Source: Quercus robur (Eukaryota > Streptophyta > Magnoliopsida > Fagales > Fagaceae). Taken from it: a DNA stretch of 64,000 nucleotides. The DNA lies in contig NC_065542.1 in NCBI RefSeq assembly GCF_932294415.1, forward strand, positions 54,494,406 to 54,558,405. The letters are read 5' to 3'. The notes beneath the pieces were generated by a model. The model was not told the origin of the DNA. It did no database searches and was given only the letters and a program-made list of their open reading frames with translations. Shown piece by piece: positions 1-11,867 of the stretch (positions are counted from its first letter, which is position 1; each line of letters begins with the position of its first letter). Position numbers and translations under genes: made by a program.

Positions 1-120
1 GGCTATTTGGACCAATCCAAAAATTTGAGGGGGGCCAACTATAAATTCTAAAATATGAGTCTTCCAATATACTAAATTTTTTCGAACCCCCCCCCCTGCC
101 CCTTAGTGGGTCCGTCCCTG
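1..120. mobile_element. End of a hAT-like non-autonomous element
   Basis: The window opens inside an AT-rich stretch with C-rich and G-rich runs and ends in TCCGTCCCTG at 111-120. The reverse complement, CAGGGACGGA, resembles the terminal inverted repeat of plant non-autonomous hAT elements. The element at 5893-6604 has related ends. The other end lies outside the window, so length and target duplication cannot be checked. Confidence 0.45.
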
Positions 121-429
121 CTTAACATCCGTAAAACATAAGTTGTGGTTAGAGGCAACTGTTCTTAGTTTTGAGCGCTGTTTGCCAATTTGAGCTTCTC
201 TGGTTTTGTACAATCACCAATCAGAGCATAGCACATGTTTTGGAGCACACTGTTCTTATTGACCAAAATACATTGAGCAATAAGCTGATTGTAAATTTTC
301 CTTCATTAGAAAGAAATGCTTCTCTTGCGGTGATGTATGCTTTAATTTCCTTTCAGATTGGTCCGACCAGTGTTTTCTGAAAGCCTGAATTTGATTTGCA
401 GGTTTTACCCTATATCTTGGATTCTCCAA

Positions 430-742
430 AAGCTTATTGGATTGAGGAGTAGCGTGGGAGCTTCAAAAGAGGAAGTTGAAAGGCTTCAGAAAGAAAAGAC
501 GGAACTCAAAGAAAAAGAAGAGAGCTTCCAAGGAGATAAAGCGGGTGCAAGAAGAAATAGCTTCTCTATCAGAGAATTTGAAGAAGGTGAAGCTAGAATC
601 TGAAGAGAAAGATAAGAGAGTTGAATCTGCTGAAAGCCATGTTGCTGCCCTTCAAAAACAAGCCGCAGACCAACTTCTTGAATACGACCGTCAATTAGAA
701 GACAACCAAAATCTTCGGACTCAGGCTGTGGGATATAGATAG
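430..742 (+). pseudogene. BAP31-like C-terminal coiled-coil fragment
   Basis: Two overlapping frames read together resemble the C-terminal coiled coil of plant B-cell receptor-associated protein 31-like (BAP31) ER membrane proteins. The first frame gives SKEEVERLQKEKTELKEKEE. The second gives ASKEIKRVQEEIASL and then LEYDRQLEDNQNL, ending GYR and a stop at 740-742. The frames join near position 525, where about two bases appear to be missing, so the reading is broken. The N-terminal transmembrane part expected of the family is absent. BAP31 proteins act in ER export and quality control. This copy is most likely a dead fragment. Identification rests on recalled family sequence, not on a search. 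Confidence 0.6.
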
Positions 743-2018
743 GACTTAATTCTAAAAGACACCAAGGTTTAGTCTTGGCAGTTAATTTTGGTCACTAGTG
801 ACGTTGATGAAAAGTCCCATGTTTCAAGGAAATGGTCTTTTATTTATTCGGCCCTGCCATTGGGAAAAGTGGATGGAATAGGTTTGTTTTTTGGTCCACT
901 TTTCTTGAAATTTTAGTTAGTCCACCTCAATGTTGTTCTAGTTGATAGCCACTATTCTTCTCTTTCAGTTTTCTGGAACAGATATCATAATTTTGTTTAC
1001 TAATTTTTTTCTGTGAGATAAATGTTACTAGTCTGAGGTTTGGTCATGTATCAGTTAAAAGTGTGTTAGTGATTTAACACAACAAATGCAAATAGAAGGA
1101 ACAAAAAATGAAAGAGAAATGTAATTAAACAATTGAAAAGAATGAATTCACTTGCATCAATGGAAGAAGTGATTATGGTAGATTTTGTGCTTGGACCTAT
1201 CGGTATCCAAGTGTAGAACGCAAAAGTACTTGAAAATCTATGCCACCAGACTTATTCCTTTGATAAAAGAAACATCTTTGGTATTTTTTATTTTTTATTT
1301 TTTTGTGTTTTTTGAGGGTATGATATATTTTCAAATGTTTTAATTTTTATCACATCTTTATAAATATTTAAAAAAAAAAAATTAAGGCTAAGAACCTGAA
1401 ATAACGTTTTTGAACAAATTGGGCACCCTACCTCTCATAGTCATAGGTACCATCAAAGAGCCTCCTGATGAGTAGATGGAGATATAAGAGAAAAATTGTT
1501 TTGATGATGCTTAAAGCTTAATGTGTTCTCTCTCTCATTTTTGTAATATGATTTTCCACAAAATCATCTTATCAAAGTTGTTGTTACTAACTTACAATCA
1601 TGAAATTATGAAAAATATGAGTAGTTTATCTTCAGTTATATAGTATATATCAGGCCAAAGGCCTTATAACTCCCTTAACTTCTCTTAGGAGACCAAGATA
1701 TTTATAGCATATTAGCATGTCTAGGTGTTATGTATCATGCATCCTAGCATCTCAAGACAACAAGATTCTACAAATAACAAAATTGGGGAATTTTTTCAAT
1801 TTAATTATATGGAAAGCAAAATTTGATCCCCTAAATATGGTTGTTTATTTATAAGCAATGAAGAGTTGTAATAATAAAAAATAAATAAATAAAAAATTTG
1901 AAACGTGACTTATACCTTCATTGCCAAAGAAAATGCACATTTGAAAGGTCACTTATGCTGAAACAAATACTCTAAAATGTTGCCAAGGCCCTCTTGTTTT
2001 TCTACAAAATTTTCTAGT

Positions 2019-2053
<35 letters not shown>

Positions 2054-2960
2054 AATTGTTTCTTGAGTGAACGACCCTTCTTACTCGAGTAAATTCTTCA
2101 ATAATAGAAAAAAAAATTTAGACTAAAAGTCTCACTTATCTCTCACTCAAGCAAGATCTTTACAGAAAGTTGATTGTCCTTTGCTAGAGCAGAACTTAAA
2201 TCACTTGAGCAAAACTAAATTTTGCCAGAGAAAATTTAAATCTTGATCAAGTGAGATTTTGAAAAATTCAATTTAATTTTACATTAAAATACTCTATTCT
2301 TCTAATTAATTACAGCTATGTATAACTTCAATGTGGTAAAGGGTAGGAAATATCTGTCCCAAGATAGATTATAGTATTATACAACTCTTTCAAGTGATTA
2401 CATGATTAGCATGCATTTGACAACAAACAGAAGAAAAATACAAACTACATCACTCTAAATTTATCATGGTCCATCCCAATAGATTTGATTACAAGGGAAG
2501 AAGTATATTGTTCATAATCAATGACAATGCTTTCTGTGTGTCTAGTCCTTGCCAGCAACACCAATAACTACTACAACTTCAATCCTCCCTATTGCAAACC
2601 TGCAGAAAGAAATAACACAAGTTAATAAATAAAAGTGGGTCTAGAAATGGACTTATATCTAATTACAAACATCAAGTTTAGATTGAATAAAAACTCAAAT
2701 GCATATTGACTCAGCCAAAACCACTTCTTAATTAAAATGACATACATATGAAATCAACCAATGTTTAGTCCAAGGTAATATAGGATACTAAGGATAGTAT
2801 GTAGACTTTGGAAATTTTGATTGAAAAGAAAGTTAAATAGAGCAAATACATCAATTTGGATATGATAAATTTTTGGTAACTACTAGAAGTATTTGTCCAT
2901 CAAAATTTTGAAAAAAATTCTAAATACTTAATATATACACACACACACACATAAGATTTT
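743..2960. other. AT-rich intergenic region without genes
   Basis: I see no coding exon here. The stretch holds poly(A) and poly(T) runs (longest T run about 2024-2051) and a segment near 2060-2280 with repeated short motifs around ctcgagtaa and ctcaagcaa that looks repetitive. The part at about 2320-2420 is similar to 42040-42107, the sequence that abuts the truncated end of TNL2, so it is probably DNA from downstream of a TNL gene. Confidence 0.5.
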
Positions 2961-4440
2961 ATTAGAATTTTGCCCCCCTGGCCCTAACATAGATCTGCCA
3001 ACGCAGACGCCATTGCGGGAAATTCTAGAAGTGGGACTGAGTTTACTGAAAGGCTCCCAGCAAGCCAACATGCGAGGCCAGCTGTGATAAACCCAACTGG
3101 TTGTCCTGATATGATGGGGCTAATGAACTAAGAATATAGGCAGTTTTAGTTTGTAGCATGTCACAAAGAAGGGCTGTAACGCTATGGTGTGGAGGATGGT
3201 ATATTAGTTCAACAATCAATAGCCTAATGTTATATTTACACATGTAACCTTTTCAATTACAACTTTGCTTATTTCTTTCCTCAATACTATCAATCATCAA
3301 TTAATAAAGAAGCCATGTAGTGCCTTACTGTTTGCTTGAACTCTGAGTATTATCATGCTGTTATGAGACAAAGCCCACACTTCTGCACTACCAAGCTTAG
3401 GCAACAACTTGCACCTTTCAGCTTCAATGTAACAGCCACATCCATTCACCTAGATGGAACACATGATATCAATTTCTAAGTGACAGACAAATAAGACAAT
3501 GAAAAGTTTCTAATTCCAAACTGTCATCAAGAAATACCTTAGGCTCTATTTTTCTTAATACAACAAACTTAAAAATAAATCAAACAAAAAAGTTGGGTCC
3601 CTTTCCCTTCCCCCTGTTTCTTAATACATTATTCTTATTCATCAAACCAAAAAGTTGCATTAGTTTAACTATTGGTTTAAGTGCATCTTTACTTCACATA
3701 TGTATTCAAATATAACAGCATAATGAATCAAGGTCTATTGTATTCAACAAGAAAACTTTGCAAATAATTTCATCGCCTGAATCTACCTATTTCTATAAAA
3801 ACTAATTAGAAGAAGCAAAAGGAAAAATCTCTTGAATCTACCTTTGAAATGATTGATGAAGTGAGGAAAAAAATAACACACACATGGTTGGCTTGAGAGA
3901 AGGCAACCTCTGGTGAAAAACAGCCCTAATTTTCTTCTTTCCTTTTGAATACCAAGAGAGCAACAAGAGCATCTACTTTACCCTACAAAATTAATAATCA
4001 TGAGTGTGCTATCTGTTGCACATATCTTCTTTGATCCAGACAATGCCACAGTTTCTCCTTACCAATAAACTACAAAGTCCAACAACTTCATCGTATCCAG
4101 TACGGGGACACTAGCAGAAATAAGAATCACAAATTACTGAACTCAAATGAAAGCATATATGCCAATGAATTTTAAAACGAAAAATGAAATATAAAGCTAC
4201 AAAAAAAAAAATATGTAAAAGGGAGAAAGATATCAATGACTTACAAAAAATTTAGCTGTACAGATTCATCAAAGCCACCACTTTCACTGGGATTTCTCTT
4301 CCTCTCAATCAATGTTACATTGTCCTTGTGTGATTAAATTTCCAATCCAATTTCCCAAACGTGGAATGAATCTTTCAATTAGATTAGAGGTACCTTCTCC
4401 ATTAGTTCCATTCTCATCCCTATCATACTCATCATGGCTT
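2960..4440. repeat. TNL 3'-flank block, copy A
   Basis: Non-coding sequence that recurs in the window. 3240-3420 matches 7800-7990 and, more loosely, 62270-62430. 3970-4030 matches 7276-7340 and 63840-63900. 4230-4440 matches 9320-9540 and 63930-64000. The order of matching pieces is the same in the three places and each leads into the 3' end of a minus-strand TNL, so this is the duplicated downstream flank of an ancestral TNL gene. No coding exon is seen. A short (ac)n tract lies near 2937-2951. Confidence 0.7.
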
Positions 4441-4665
4441 TCACTTAGTTTTGGTATCTTTTGCTAAATCTTCCAAATCATTTTCATAAGGAGTGATGCT
4501 ATAGCTGCTGCTGCTGCACCCATGCATTGTTTGGTTTAGATCTTCAATGTCTTGCTCGTATGCCCAACAGGCCCCGCATTTTGTAACCTCTAATCCTGGA
4601 CCTTCGGTTTCAAATCCAATCTCAATTTGACCGAATCCATTAGCATCCATGAACAAATGATTCAT
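4441..4665 (-). pseudogene. TNL C-JID tail fragment
   Basis: The minus strand encodes the end of a TNL post-LRR (C-JID) domain: GQIEIGF, then VTKCGACWAYEQDIEDLNQ, a Ser-rich stretch and ITPYENDLEDL before the stop. It is closely similar to the tail of TNL1 (9541-9774), which has GQIEIGF, VTKCGARLIFEQEIEDLNQ and ITPYEDDLEDS. Homology ends upstream near 4655-4720 and no LRR or NB-ARC exon follows. It is the remnant 3' end of a TNL whose body has been lost. In intact receptors this domain takes part in effector recognition. Confidence 0.8.
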
Positions 4666-4994
4666 GGTTCACCCTTTTCCAATGTTAGTAATACTAGTGG
4701 CTAGAGGAAGAGGATTCCCTGCCTCAAGTATGGTTTTTCACTCCTCTTGCTTATACAAAATGGACATGAGCATGATCTAAAGTAGAGGCAGTGTCAACAG
4801 CAATCTTCACAGCCCCGCCCCAAACCAAAAACAATTGACAGCTTAAGAGCCAATATATTAGAATAACATTGTAAATATTTTCTAATTTACAACATGGACA
4901 TCAATAATGACAGCAAGTAGAACCATTCGATGTCCTGTAAAATGGAGCACCAAAGCAGAAAACACAAAGATGCTTGGGAAATTAATTGTAGTTA

Positions 4995-5034
<40 letters not shown>

Positions 5035-5035
<1 letters not shown>

Positions 5036-5625
5036 ACAAAGTTTCTTTGGCTTTTTCATTGATGCAGGAGCATCAAAAGGTCCGATTTCAATTACAGCAG
5101 TAGCAACAATAATCCAGCAGGAAGGTTAGTTCAACAGTACATTCAGTCAGCCAGCAGCCTAGCCTAATGAAACTTGTTATTTGCAGCAGCCAGCTGGTGA
5201 TCACTTAAGGAGATTAACTGAGTGTCTGAGTCTTTGCCAATTCATATGGAAGCAGTTGGAAGGAGCTTGGAGGGCTGGAAGTCTCAGCTGTAACAGTCAA
5301 GTTAGAGGCAAGTTGTTTAGACTTGTAACCAAACAGTAGGCTAAAGGTTGCTAGAGAAAAGTAAACATTGAGAACTTTTTGTAATACGTTAGTCAGGATG
5401 TTAAGTGGTTATTTAGTCTAGTTCAACAGTAGATAAGATCATATCAGGTTGATTTTTTGGCTGCACTCTGATACAGCCTTTATAAATAGGCATTTAACCT
5501 TCTGCTGTAATCAGGTAGTTTTGAAGTTAATGAAATATGTAGCCTTGAGTGCTATTTGAGAGAACTAGGTGTTTTTTGCATAGGTGTTATCCACCTATAA
5601 GCTTCTCTAATCAACTTGCATCCTA
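5035..5625 (+). mobile_element. Possible LTR-derived fragment
   Basis: This stretch is missing from the paralogous block at 61.5 kb. It contains a TATA-like tataaatag near 5480, followed by sequence resembling the 3' half of an LTR R/U5 region. I could not define clean ends or a target duplication, so the family (possibly Copia) is uncertain. No internal coding domains are present, so it is a fossil fragment. Confidence 0.3.
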
Positions 5626-5892
5626 ATTAATCCACCAAGCCAAAATAACCACCCTACTTATCATTCATTTACTGAAGTATGTTCAATAAACCATGAAAGA
5701 AACAAAACATTAAGAATATTAAGAACAATAGTTTTACTAGCATCAAGGCTAGTATAAAGCTCCTCATTATATATACTTTTTTACTTACTAGAAAAAATCA
5801 TTGTTTAAGTTTAAGAAAATTAAGGAATATTAAGGGCTAATTTAAATCTTAAGGATATATTTTCTAGTGCAGGTGGACATATAGAACAGGTT

Positions 5893-6123
5893 AGGGACGG
5901 ACCTAAGTGGGGCATAAACCCCCCCTGGGTCCAATTATTTATTTATATATATATATATATAGTTATTATATATTTTATTACTGTAGTTGATCCCCTTCCA
6001 AAACTTTAGGCCTCTCTTCTCACGAATCAACCTAGCTAGTCTAACCCAGATAGCAACTATTCAACCCAAAAAGTTAACAAAAACAATAAAAACATTCACA
6101 ATGGTGATTGTATTTTAGCAAAA

Positions 6124-6164
<41 letters not shown>

Positions 6165-6604
6165 ACGACCAAAGAACCAATAAAACATGTGTTATAGGGG
6201 AAGCTAAAGCTAAATTTTTTGCAACTATAGTAAACTGGTATAAATACCAGTTGACTGTAGCAAGTTGTTAAAAATAAAATACAATATTTTATTAAAATTA
6301 TATCTCTTCCTTCTATTAAAAAACTCAAATTCTCTCTCTTCCTTTATTATTTTAATGAGTTGTTTATATTATTTTAAATGAAGTGATAAAAAAATAGAAC
6401 TCCTAGCCAACCTAGTATTAAAAAAATAAAACATTATTTTGTTTTGTTTTTGTCTTTTTTGGTAGATGATTGCATCTTAATGTATTTAGAAATAACTATT
6501 TTGTGTATTTATAATTTTTTAATACTATATGGATACTTATTTGGATCTTTTTTTTCCTTTATACTTCGGCCCCCATTAGCTTAAAATCCTGACTCTGTCC
6601 TTGG
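5893..6604. mobile_element. Non-autonomous hAT element
   Basis: The left end begins AGGGACGGACC. The right end, reverse complemented, begins CCAAGGACAGAGTCAGG. Both resemble the CAGGGACGGA-type hAT terminus also seen at the start of the window. The flanks are near-identical 8-bp direct repeats, aacaggtt at 5885-5892 and aataggtt at 6605-6612, as expected for hAT. The paralogous site near 61600 lacks the element. It is AT-rich with no transposase. Confidence 0.65.
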
Positions 6605-7489
6605 AATAGGTTGACATACAGAGAACAGTATAAATCATGCACATGAGATCAATCAATCCAAATTGGGATATTGTCCCATAAAATGTCTGTGGACAGTATC
6701 ACACAGATCATATACGCAAGCAGTATGCTTCTCTCACACAGATCATATACAAAAATGGTATGCTTCTCTCATTTGTTACTTCCTATGACCACTCAAAATA
6801 AAGTGAAGTGCTAGTAATCATGTATTCTAAATTCATTTTCTTTTATGTTTGTGCAAATCTAATTCAACTATAACCTACAAATAACAATGATCTCAAACCT
6901 CTTTAAGTTTTCAATGTTTATCCAAAAGAATAGAAAATATATAAATATAGCCAATATTAATCTATCTAGTTTGGTTACCCATTTTGCAATAAAATTTCCC
7001 ATTTTATTAAACTTCTTATCTTTGGTAACCAACATCCATATCCTACCAATGATTAATCGATAAGGCAAAGTGCTGGAGTCTATGATCAAAAATCAAATTG
7101 TGATGTCCATAACAGAAGAGCACACATATAAGATCTAATCAAAACAGAAAATAACAGATCATGTAGGACAGTTTTCAACTTTGAAAATTTTGATTGACAA
7201 GAAAATTGAATTGAGCAAACGCAAATTTCATTATTTATATATATATAGGCATTGCGAGAGTAACAAGAGTGCAGATTTTACTCACCAACATAATTGAACA
7301 AAAATGATTAGCACACAATTTGTTGCACTCTTCTTGTCTGCTAGTAGTTTGACAATTTTTCCTCCCCAACAAAGTCCAGTAACTTCATCAAAGCTACCAA
7401 GTTCACTGTGATTCCTCTTCATCACAAATAGAACTACCTTCTGTGCATAAATTCCCAAGCCAATTTTCAATTAGATTAGGGTGCTCTAT

Positions 7490-8245
7490 ACACTTTTTGG
7501 AAAAGCCACAACAACCAGTTTTTTGTTTGTAGCATGTCACAGAGAAAAGCTGTAAAATCTTACCATTCTACTAAAAAAAAAATAAAAATAAAAAATAAAA
7601 ACTCTTTTAAATAAGTCTATTGACAGAAGACTAGGAGGTGGATGACATACCATTAACTTAAGAATAGCTCAAAAGTCACAAAGGAAATAGTGAAAGTAGA
7701 GGAAAAATTATTCTTGTTTTCCCTTTTTCCCTAAGCATGGGATCAACAGATATCTTCAGTCTTTCAGGTTATAATTCTCGATTACAACTTCTAGTTCTAC
7801 TTGGTCTTATTACACCATTACAGTTTTGCTTATTTCTTTCCCTAATATGAATTATAAAATAATAAATGAGACCCCATTTGTAAGATAAAGAAGCCATGCA
7901 ACGCCTTACTGTTTGCTAGAACTCTGCATATCATCATGTTGTTATGACTTATGAGACAAAGCCCACACTTCTTTACTGCAAAGCTTGGGCAAATGCTGGC
8001 AACTGAAAGCTATATTGATTTAACCAATCTGAAAGTGATGCACACCATATATACGATATATAGGACACCCACATCCATTCACCTAGATGGAACAGCATGA
8101 CATCAGTTCCTAGTGACAGACAAGTAAGACGATGAAAAGTTTATAATTCCAAATTGTCAACAAAAAATACCTTAGGCTCTATATTTCTTAATACAGCAAA
8201 CATGAAAATAAAACAAGGGTTCTTTAGATGGATAGAAATTTTTGG
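7490..8245. repeat. TNL 3'-flank block, copy B, proximal part
   Basis: Non-coding sequence matching 3120-3560 (tracts around tttgcttatttctttcc, the cttactgtttgct segment and the agacaaagcccacactt segment) and 61990-62430 plus 63520-63545. It lies between the distal flank and the inverted-repeat element carrying the CYP28 exon. No coding exon is seen. Confidence 0.6.
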
Positions 8246-8251
8246 AACCGC

Positions 8252-8999
8252 AATGCAAATACTCTTAACTCTTAAGCTATATTAGTTATTGATACGAACA
8301 AAAAGAATATTTTGAAAACAGAATCAGATTTTATGGACAAAAATTAAACCAAAAATTAAAACAATGCCACACTTGAATAGAAAAAAAAAAGTGTAATTTT
8401 TAGAAGTTTAGAACAGCTCATATTCTATCCAAATTGTAAATGAGTAGACCCCAAGCCTCCAGCAAAAACCAATCTCACTCTCCCTCCCTCCCTCCCTCAT
8501 GATTCCCATCCACAAACAAAAATCAACATGTTCACTCCACCATCATGGCCCGCTCTTTAACATCCCAACCCCAACTCCTCCTCTCCCACCACCCTCCTCC
8601 TCCTCCTCTCCACCTCAACCCCATAATCACCCGCCGCTCCCTTCTCCTCTCCACCACTTCACTCTCACTCACCATCACCACTCCTCCACCACCCTCACTA
8701 GCCTCTCCTCCACTTAACACCACCATCACCGATCGTATCTTCACGGACTTTAGCCTCTGCCCCACCACATTCCTCCCTAACACCAAGCCAACTCTCTCCC
8801 CTGACCCCTCCACTCCTCTCTGCACCGAATCCTTCCTCTTCGGCCGTCTCATTCTTGGCCTCTATTGCCACCTCACCCCTCTCACTGTCTCCAACTTCAA
8901 GTCTATGTGTTCCTCCACTTCCTTTTCCTTATACAAGAACACCCTCGTCCACAAAATCTTTCCACTAAGATGGCTTAAGAGTTAAAAGCATTCGCATTG
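8252..8999. mobile_element. Inverted-repeat element carrying a CYP28 exon
   Basis: Positions 8252-8286 and 8965-8999 form an inverted repeat of about 35 bp with roughly 30 matching positions, centred on ctcttaactcttaag and its complement. Between them lie about 260 bp of AT-rich DNA and then the CYP28-like coding fragment, whose homology stops directly at the right repeat. This layout is what a Pack-type TIR element (captured host exon between terminal repeats) would show. I see no transposase and no convincing target duplication, so the superfamily is open. Confidence 0.5.
8545..8985 (+). pseudogene. CYP28: CYP28 cyclophilin first-exon fragment
   Basis: The frame begins MARSLTSQPQ with a Ser/Thr/Pro-rich, basic, acid-poor N terminus typical of a chloroplast transit peptide, including RRSLLLSTTSLSL and a Pro-rich stretch. 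It continues TDRIFTDFSLCP, RLILGLYCHLTPLTVSNFK and NTLVHKIFP, which resemble the start of the peptidyl-prolyl isomerase domain of plastid CYP28. The cyclophilin core (about 150 further residues) is absent: after KIFP the reading leaves the family and stops. The frame itself is open. It lies inside the inverted-repeat element at 8252-8999. Identification is from memory of the family. Confidence 0.6.
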
Positions 9000-9540
9000 T
9001 AACACTATTCTTATTCATTAAAAAATCAAAAATCAAAAAGAATTAAATGGGGTGTGTTTTCTCTTTATGGCATTTACTAAATTTTTCCAATTCCAGTATT
9101 GTTGTAAAATCAAATGGAAAGAAGTAAATTTGGGCCATTTTTCACCAGAGAGGTCACCTTTTCTCAGGCTAGCCATGTGATTTCTTTTTCCCACTACATA
9201 AGTGAACAAAAAATCAAAAAATGCTAATGGTTGAACTCAAATGAAAGCATATGCCAATGAATTTAAAAAAGAGATATATAGCTACAAAAAAAGATGCGTA
9301 AAATGGAGAAAGATATCAGTGACTTACAAAAAATTCAGGGGAAAAAGATTATCAGCTGTACAAATTCATCAAAGCCACCACTTTCACTGGGATTTCTCTT
9401 CCTCTCAATCAAAGTTACATTTTCCTTGTGTGCTTAAATTCACAATCCAATTTCCCAAACATGGAATGAATCTTTCAATTAGATTAGAGATACCTTCTCC
9501 ACTGGTTCCATTGTCATCCCTATCATACTCATCATGGCTT
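9000..9540. other. 3' region of TNL1
   Basis: Non-coding sequence immediately downstream of the TNL1 reading frame. 9250-9540 closely matches 4160-4440 downstream of the C-JID fragment, and 9350-9400 matches 63950-64000. This is the 3' untranslated and flanking region shared by the cluster. I cannot place a poly(A) signal with confidence. Confidence 0.5.
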
Positions 9541-10107
9541 TCACTCAGTTTTGGTATCTTTTGCTGAATCTTCCAAATCATCCTCATAAGGAGTGATGCT
9601 ACACCTGCTGCTGCTGCTGCACCCACTCATAGTTTGGTTCAGATCTTCAATTTCTTGTTCGAATATCAAACGGGCCCCACATTTTGTAACCTCTAATCTT
9701 GGACCGTCGGTTTTAAATCCAATCTCAATTTGACCCAATCCATTAGCATCTACTTGACTCCAATTTTCTTTCAATTTCTAATTGAATGATTTATAGGGAT
9801 AGTAACCTAGGTAAAGATGATACAAATCAATCTCACCAAATTGTTCCGAAAAACGAAAGCCACCGGATATCGATTTGTTTTCATACCCGTTGGCTTTCAA
9901 GTACCACCCAAGCTCATGCGTAAATCTATAACCTGAATGAAGTTGGCGGAGTAAAAAAACAGCACACACAGCGACTCCTCTCAATTTATTACATAATAAA
10001 TCTGAAGAAGGCACTTGCAAATTCACTGAAGTCCCCACACTTTGATGCCTAAACCATTTCGGAATTTCTCTTCCAGGAATTATAAATTCATAAATGGGTT
10101 CATCTCC
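9541..10107 (-). CDS. TNL1 exon 5: C-JID domain with premature stop
   Basis: The acceptor is tttcag, ending at 10108. The exon reads GDEPIYEF, IPGREIPKWFRHQSVGTSV, then LRGVAVCAVFLL, the hallmark of the post-LRR C-JID jelly-roll. After YYPYKSFN comes TAG at 9778-9780. In the same frame the sequence continues KLKENWSQVDANGLGQIEIGF and on to the usual C terminus, with stop at 9541-9543. The tail beyond the TAG is well conserved with the 4441-4665 copy, so the stop is a recent nonsense change, or the codon differs in active alleles. Confidence 0.8.
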
Positions 10108-10154
10108 CTGAAACATACAAAATTACAAAATCATTATATTTAGAACCTCACAAG

Positions 10155-10252
<98 letters not shown>

Positions 10253-11817
10253 TAAATTGAATGTGATGTCTTAGCGCTGTTAATAACATGTCATTGTAGT
10301 CTTCATTGTTAATCAATTTAACACAATTGAGAAGACGGAGGACCTGATAAGGACCATTTTCAGGCCTTAATGGTAATATTTCTAGTGAGGTACAACCATC
10401 TGCATTAACAAGCCTAATATTTAATGGAAGCTCTGGCAAAGATCGAAGATGTGTGCAACCACTCAGAAGAAGAAAACTCATATTAGATAGTCGAGTGGTA
10501 CTCTCAGGAAGGCATACAAAATTATTTCCACCAAGATCTAAATATTCTAAAGAGGACAAACAACCAAGACCATCAGGGATTGCCTGAAGATGGCAATAAC
10601 TTAGATTCAATTCAGTCAAAGACCATAAATTAGAAAGAGAACGCCCTAACATGCCCGTGGGGTCTTCTCTTCTTTTTCGCATTAAAGGAAAACCGATGAG
10701 CTTATTTGATGATATAGATGATAAGCCTTCACATTCATGAAGAGACAGTGCTCTGAGATTTTTTAAGAGAACTAACGAAGAAGGTAATTTTGTTATAGCA
10801 GTTTTACTCACATCTAACTTCTCAAGGCCTTTGATATTCCCCAAATTCTCTGGTAGTTCATTAATTTTTGAGCAACCAGACAAAGTGAGAATTTTTAGAG
10901 ACATCAAACAACAACAAACATTTGGAAGACTTGAAAGGTTTTTGTAGTCTCTTAGATCTAGTTTAATAAGGCCAGTTAAATGCTCCACTGACAATGGTAG
11001 TTCTTTTATGGCAGTGTTGTTCAAATAAAGTTCTGACAAATTTGACATATTTCCCACAACCTCTGGAAACTGCTTTAGTCTTGAACAACCAGAAAGAATA
11101 AAAATTTCAAGAGATTCCAAGTTGATCTTGGGTGGAAGGCTCTCAAGGCACTTGCAACCATTTAGATCCAATCGAGTAAGCCATTTGAGATTTCCAAGAG
11201 ATGCATGAATCTTAGATAGTCTTATACAACGTTGAAGAATCAACTGCTTCAAATTTGGGACTCTACTGAAGTCCAAGGTCTTGATCAAGTTTTGAGAGTC
11301 ACTGAGATCTATAAGCTTTAACTCATCAAAAATCTATTGTAAACCAATAAATAATTAGATAAAGTCAAGCCTTAATGAAAAGGAATATAATACACATTTG
11401 CATAAGTAATAATCTTACCATATTTCCTTTCCATAGTTGTTTGATGCCGCTACAATGCATTCTCAATTCAACAAGTTTGTTTGGTTGGAAATTGGTTGGT
11501 AGGCATTTTAAATGATATCCATGCCATTCAATAACACGTAACTCATTAGAAAGATAGCTGAGGCCTTCTGGAAATTGCACCTTACCCCTATTGAGGTCTT
11601 TTGGAAGTTTCACAATACCATTTATGAAGTCTTCTGGAAGTTTCTCATTACCAATTTTAAGCAATCTCAAATTTTTCATCTTTGAGAAGGCTTCAGGACT
11701 CAAGTGTTCCACTTTTTGAATTGGTAGGTTTAGCATTATCCCTTCAACTACCTCTGTTCCCTAATAAACAAAAACAATGAATTTGAAATAATTGGTAAAT
11801 TCTTAGAAAATTTAATA

Positions 11818-11867
<50 letters not shown>

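Larger units (their letters stand above)
4740..7480. repeat. TNL 3'-flank block, copy B, distal part
   Basis: 4740-4965 matches 61350-61545. 5815-5888 together with 6605-6990 matches 61545-61970. 7260-7345 matches 3965-4035 and 63835-63900. The 61 kb copy lacks the LTR-like piece at about 5035-5625 and the hAT element at 5893-6604, showing that these are later insertions. No coding exon is seen. (AT)n tracts lie at about 4999-5031 and 6126-6162. Confidence 0.6.

Noticed and set aside
3043-3243. Open frame in the TNL flank
   Set aside because: The matching positions in the other two flank copies do not keep the frame open.
6074-6328. Open frame with Tyr-Ile repeats
   Set aside because: Translation of an (AT)n tract inside the hAT element.
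8532-8852. Open frame on the strand opposite the CYP28 fragment
   Set aside because: It is the mirror of a Pro/Ser-rich coding exon; composition is Gly/Val/Arg-rich without any family motif.
10140-10250. Ser-Leu repeat tail after the TNL1 LRR exon
   Set aside because: It is the translation of a CT microsatellite. A donor at 10250 and an acceptor at 10108 join the flanking exons in phase, so it is best read as intron.
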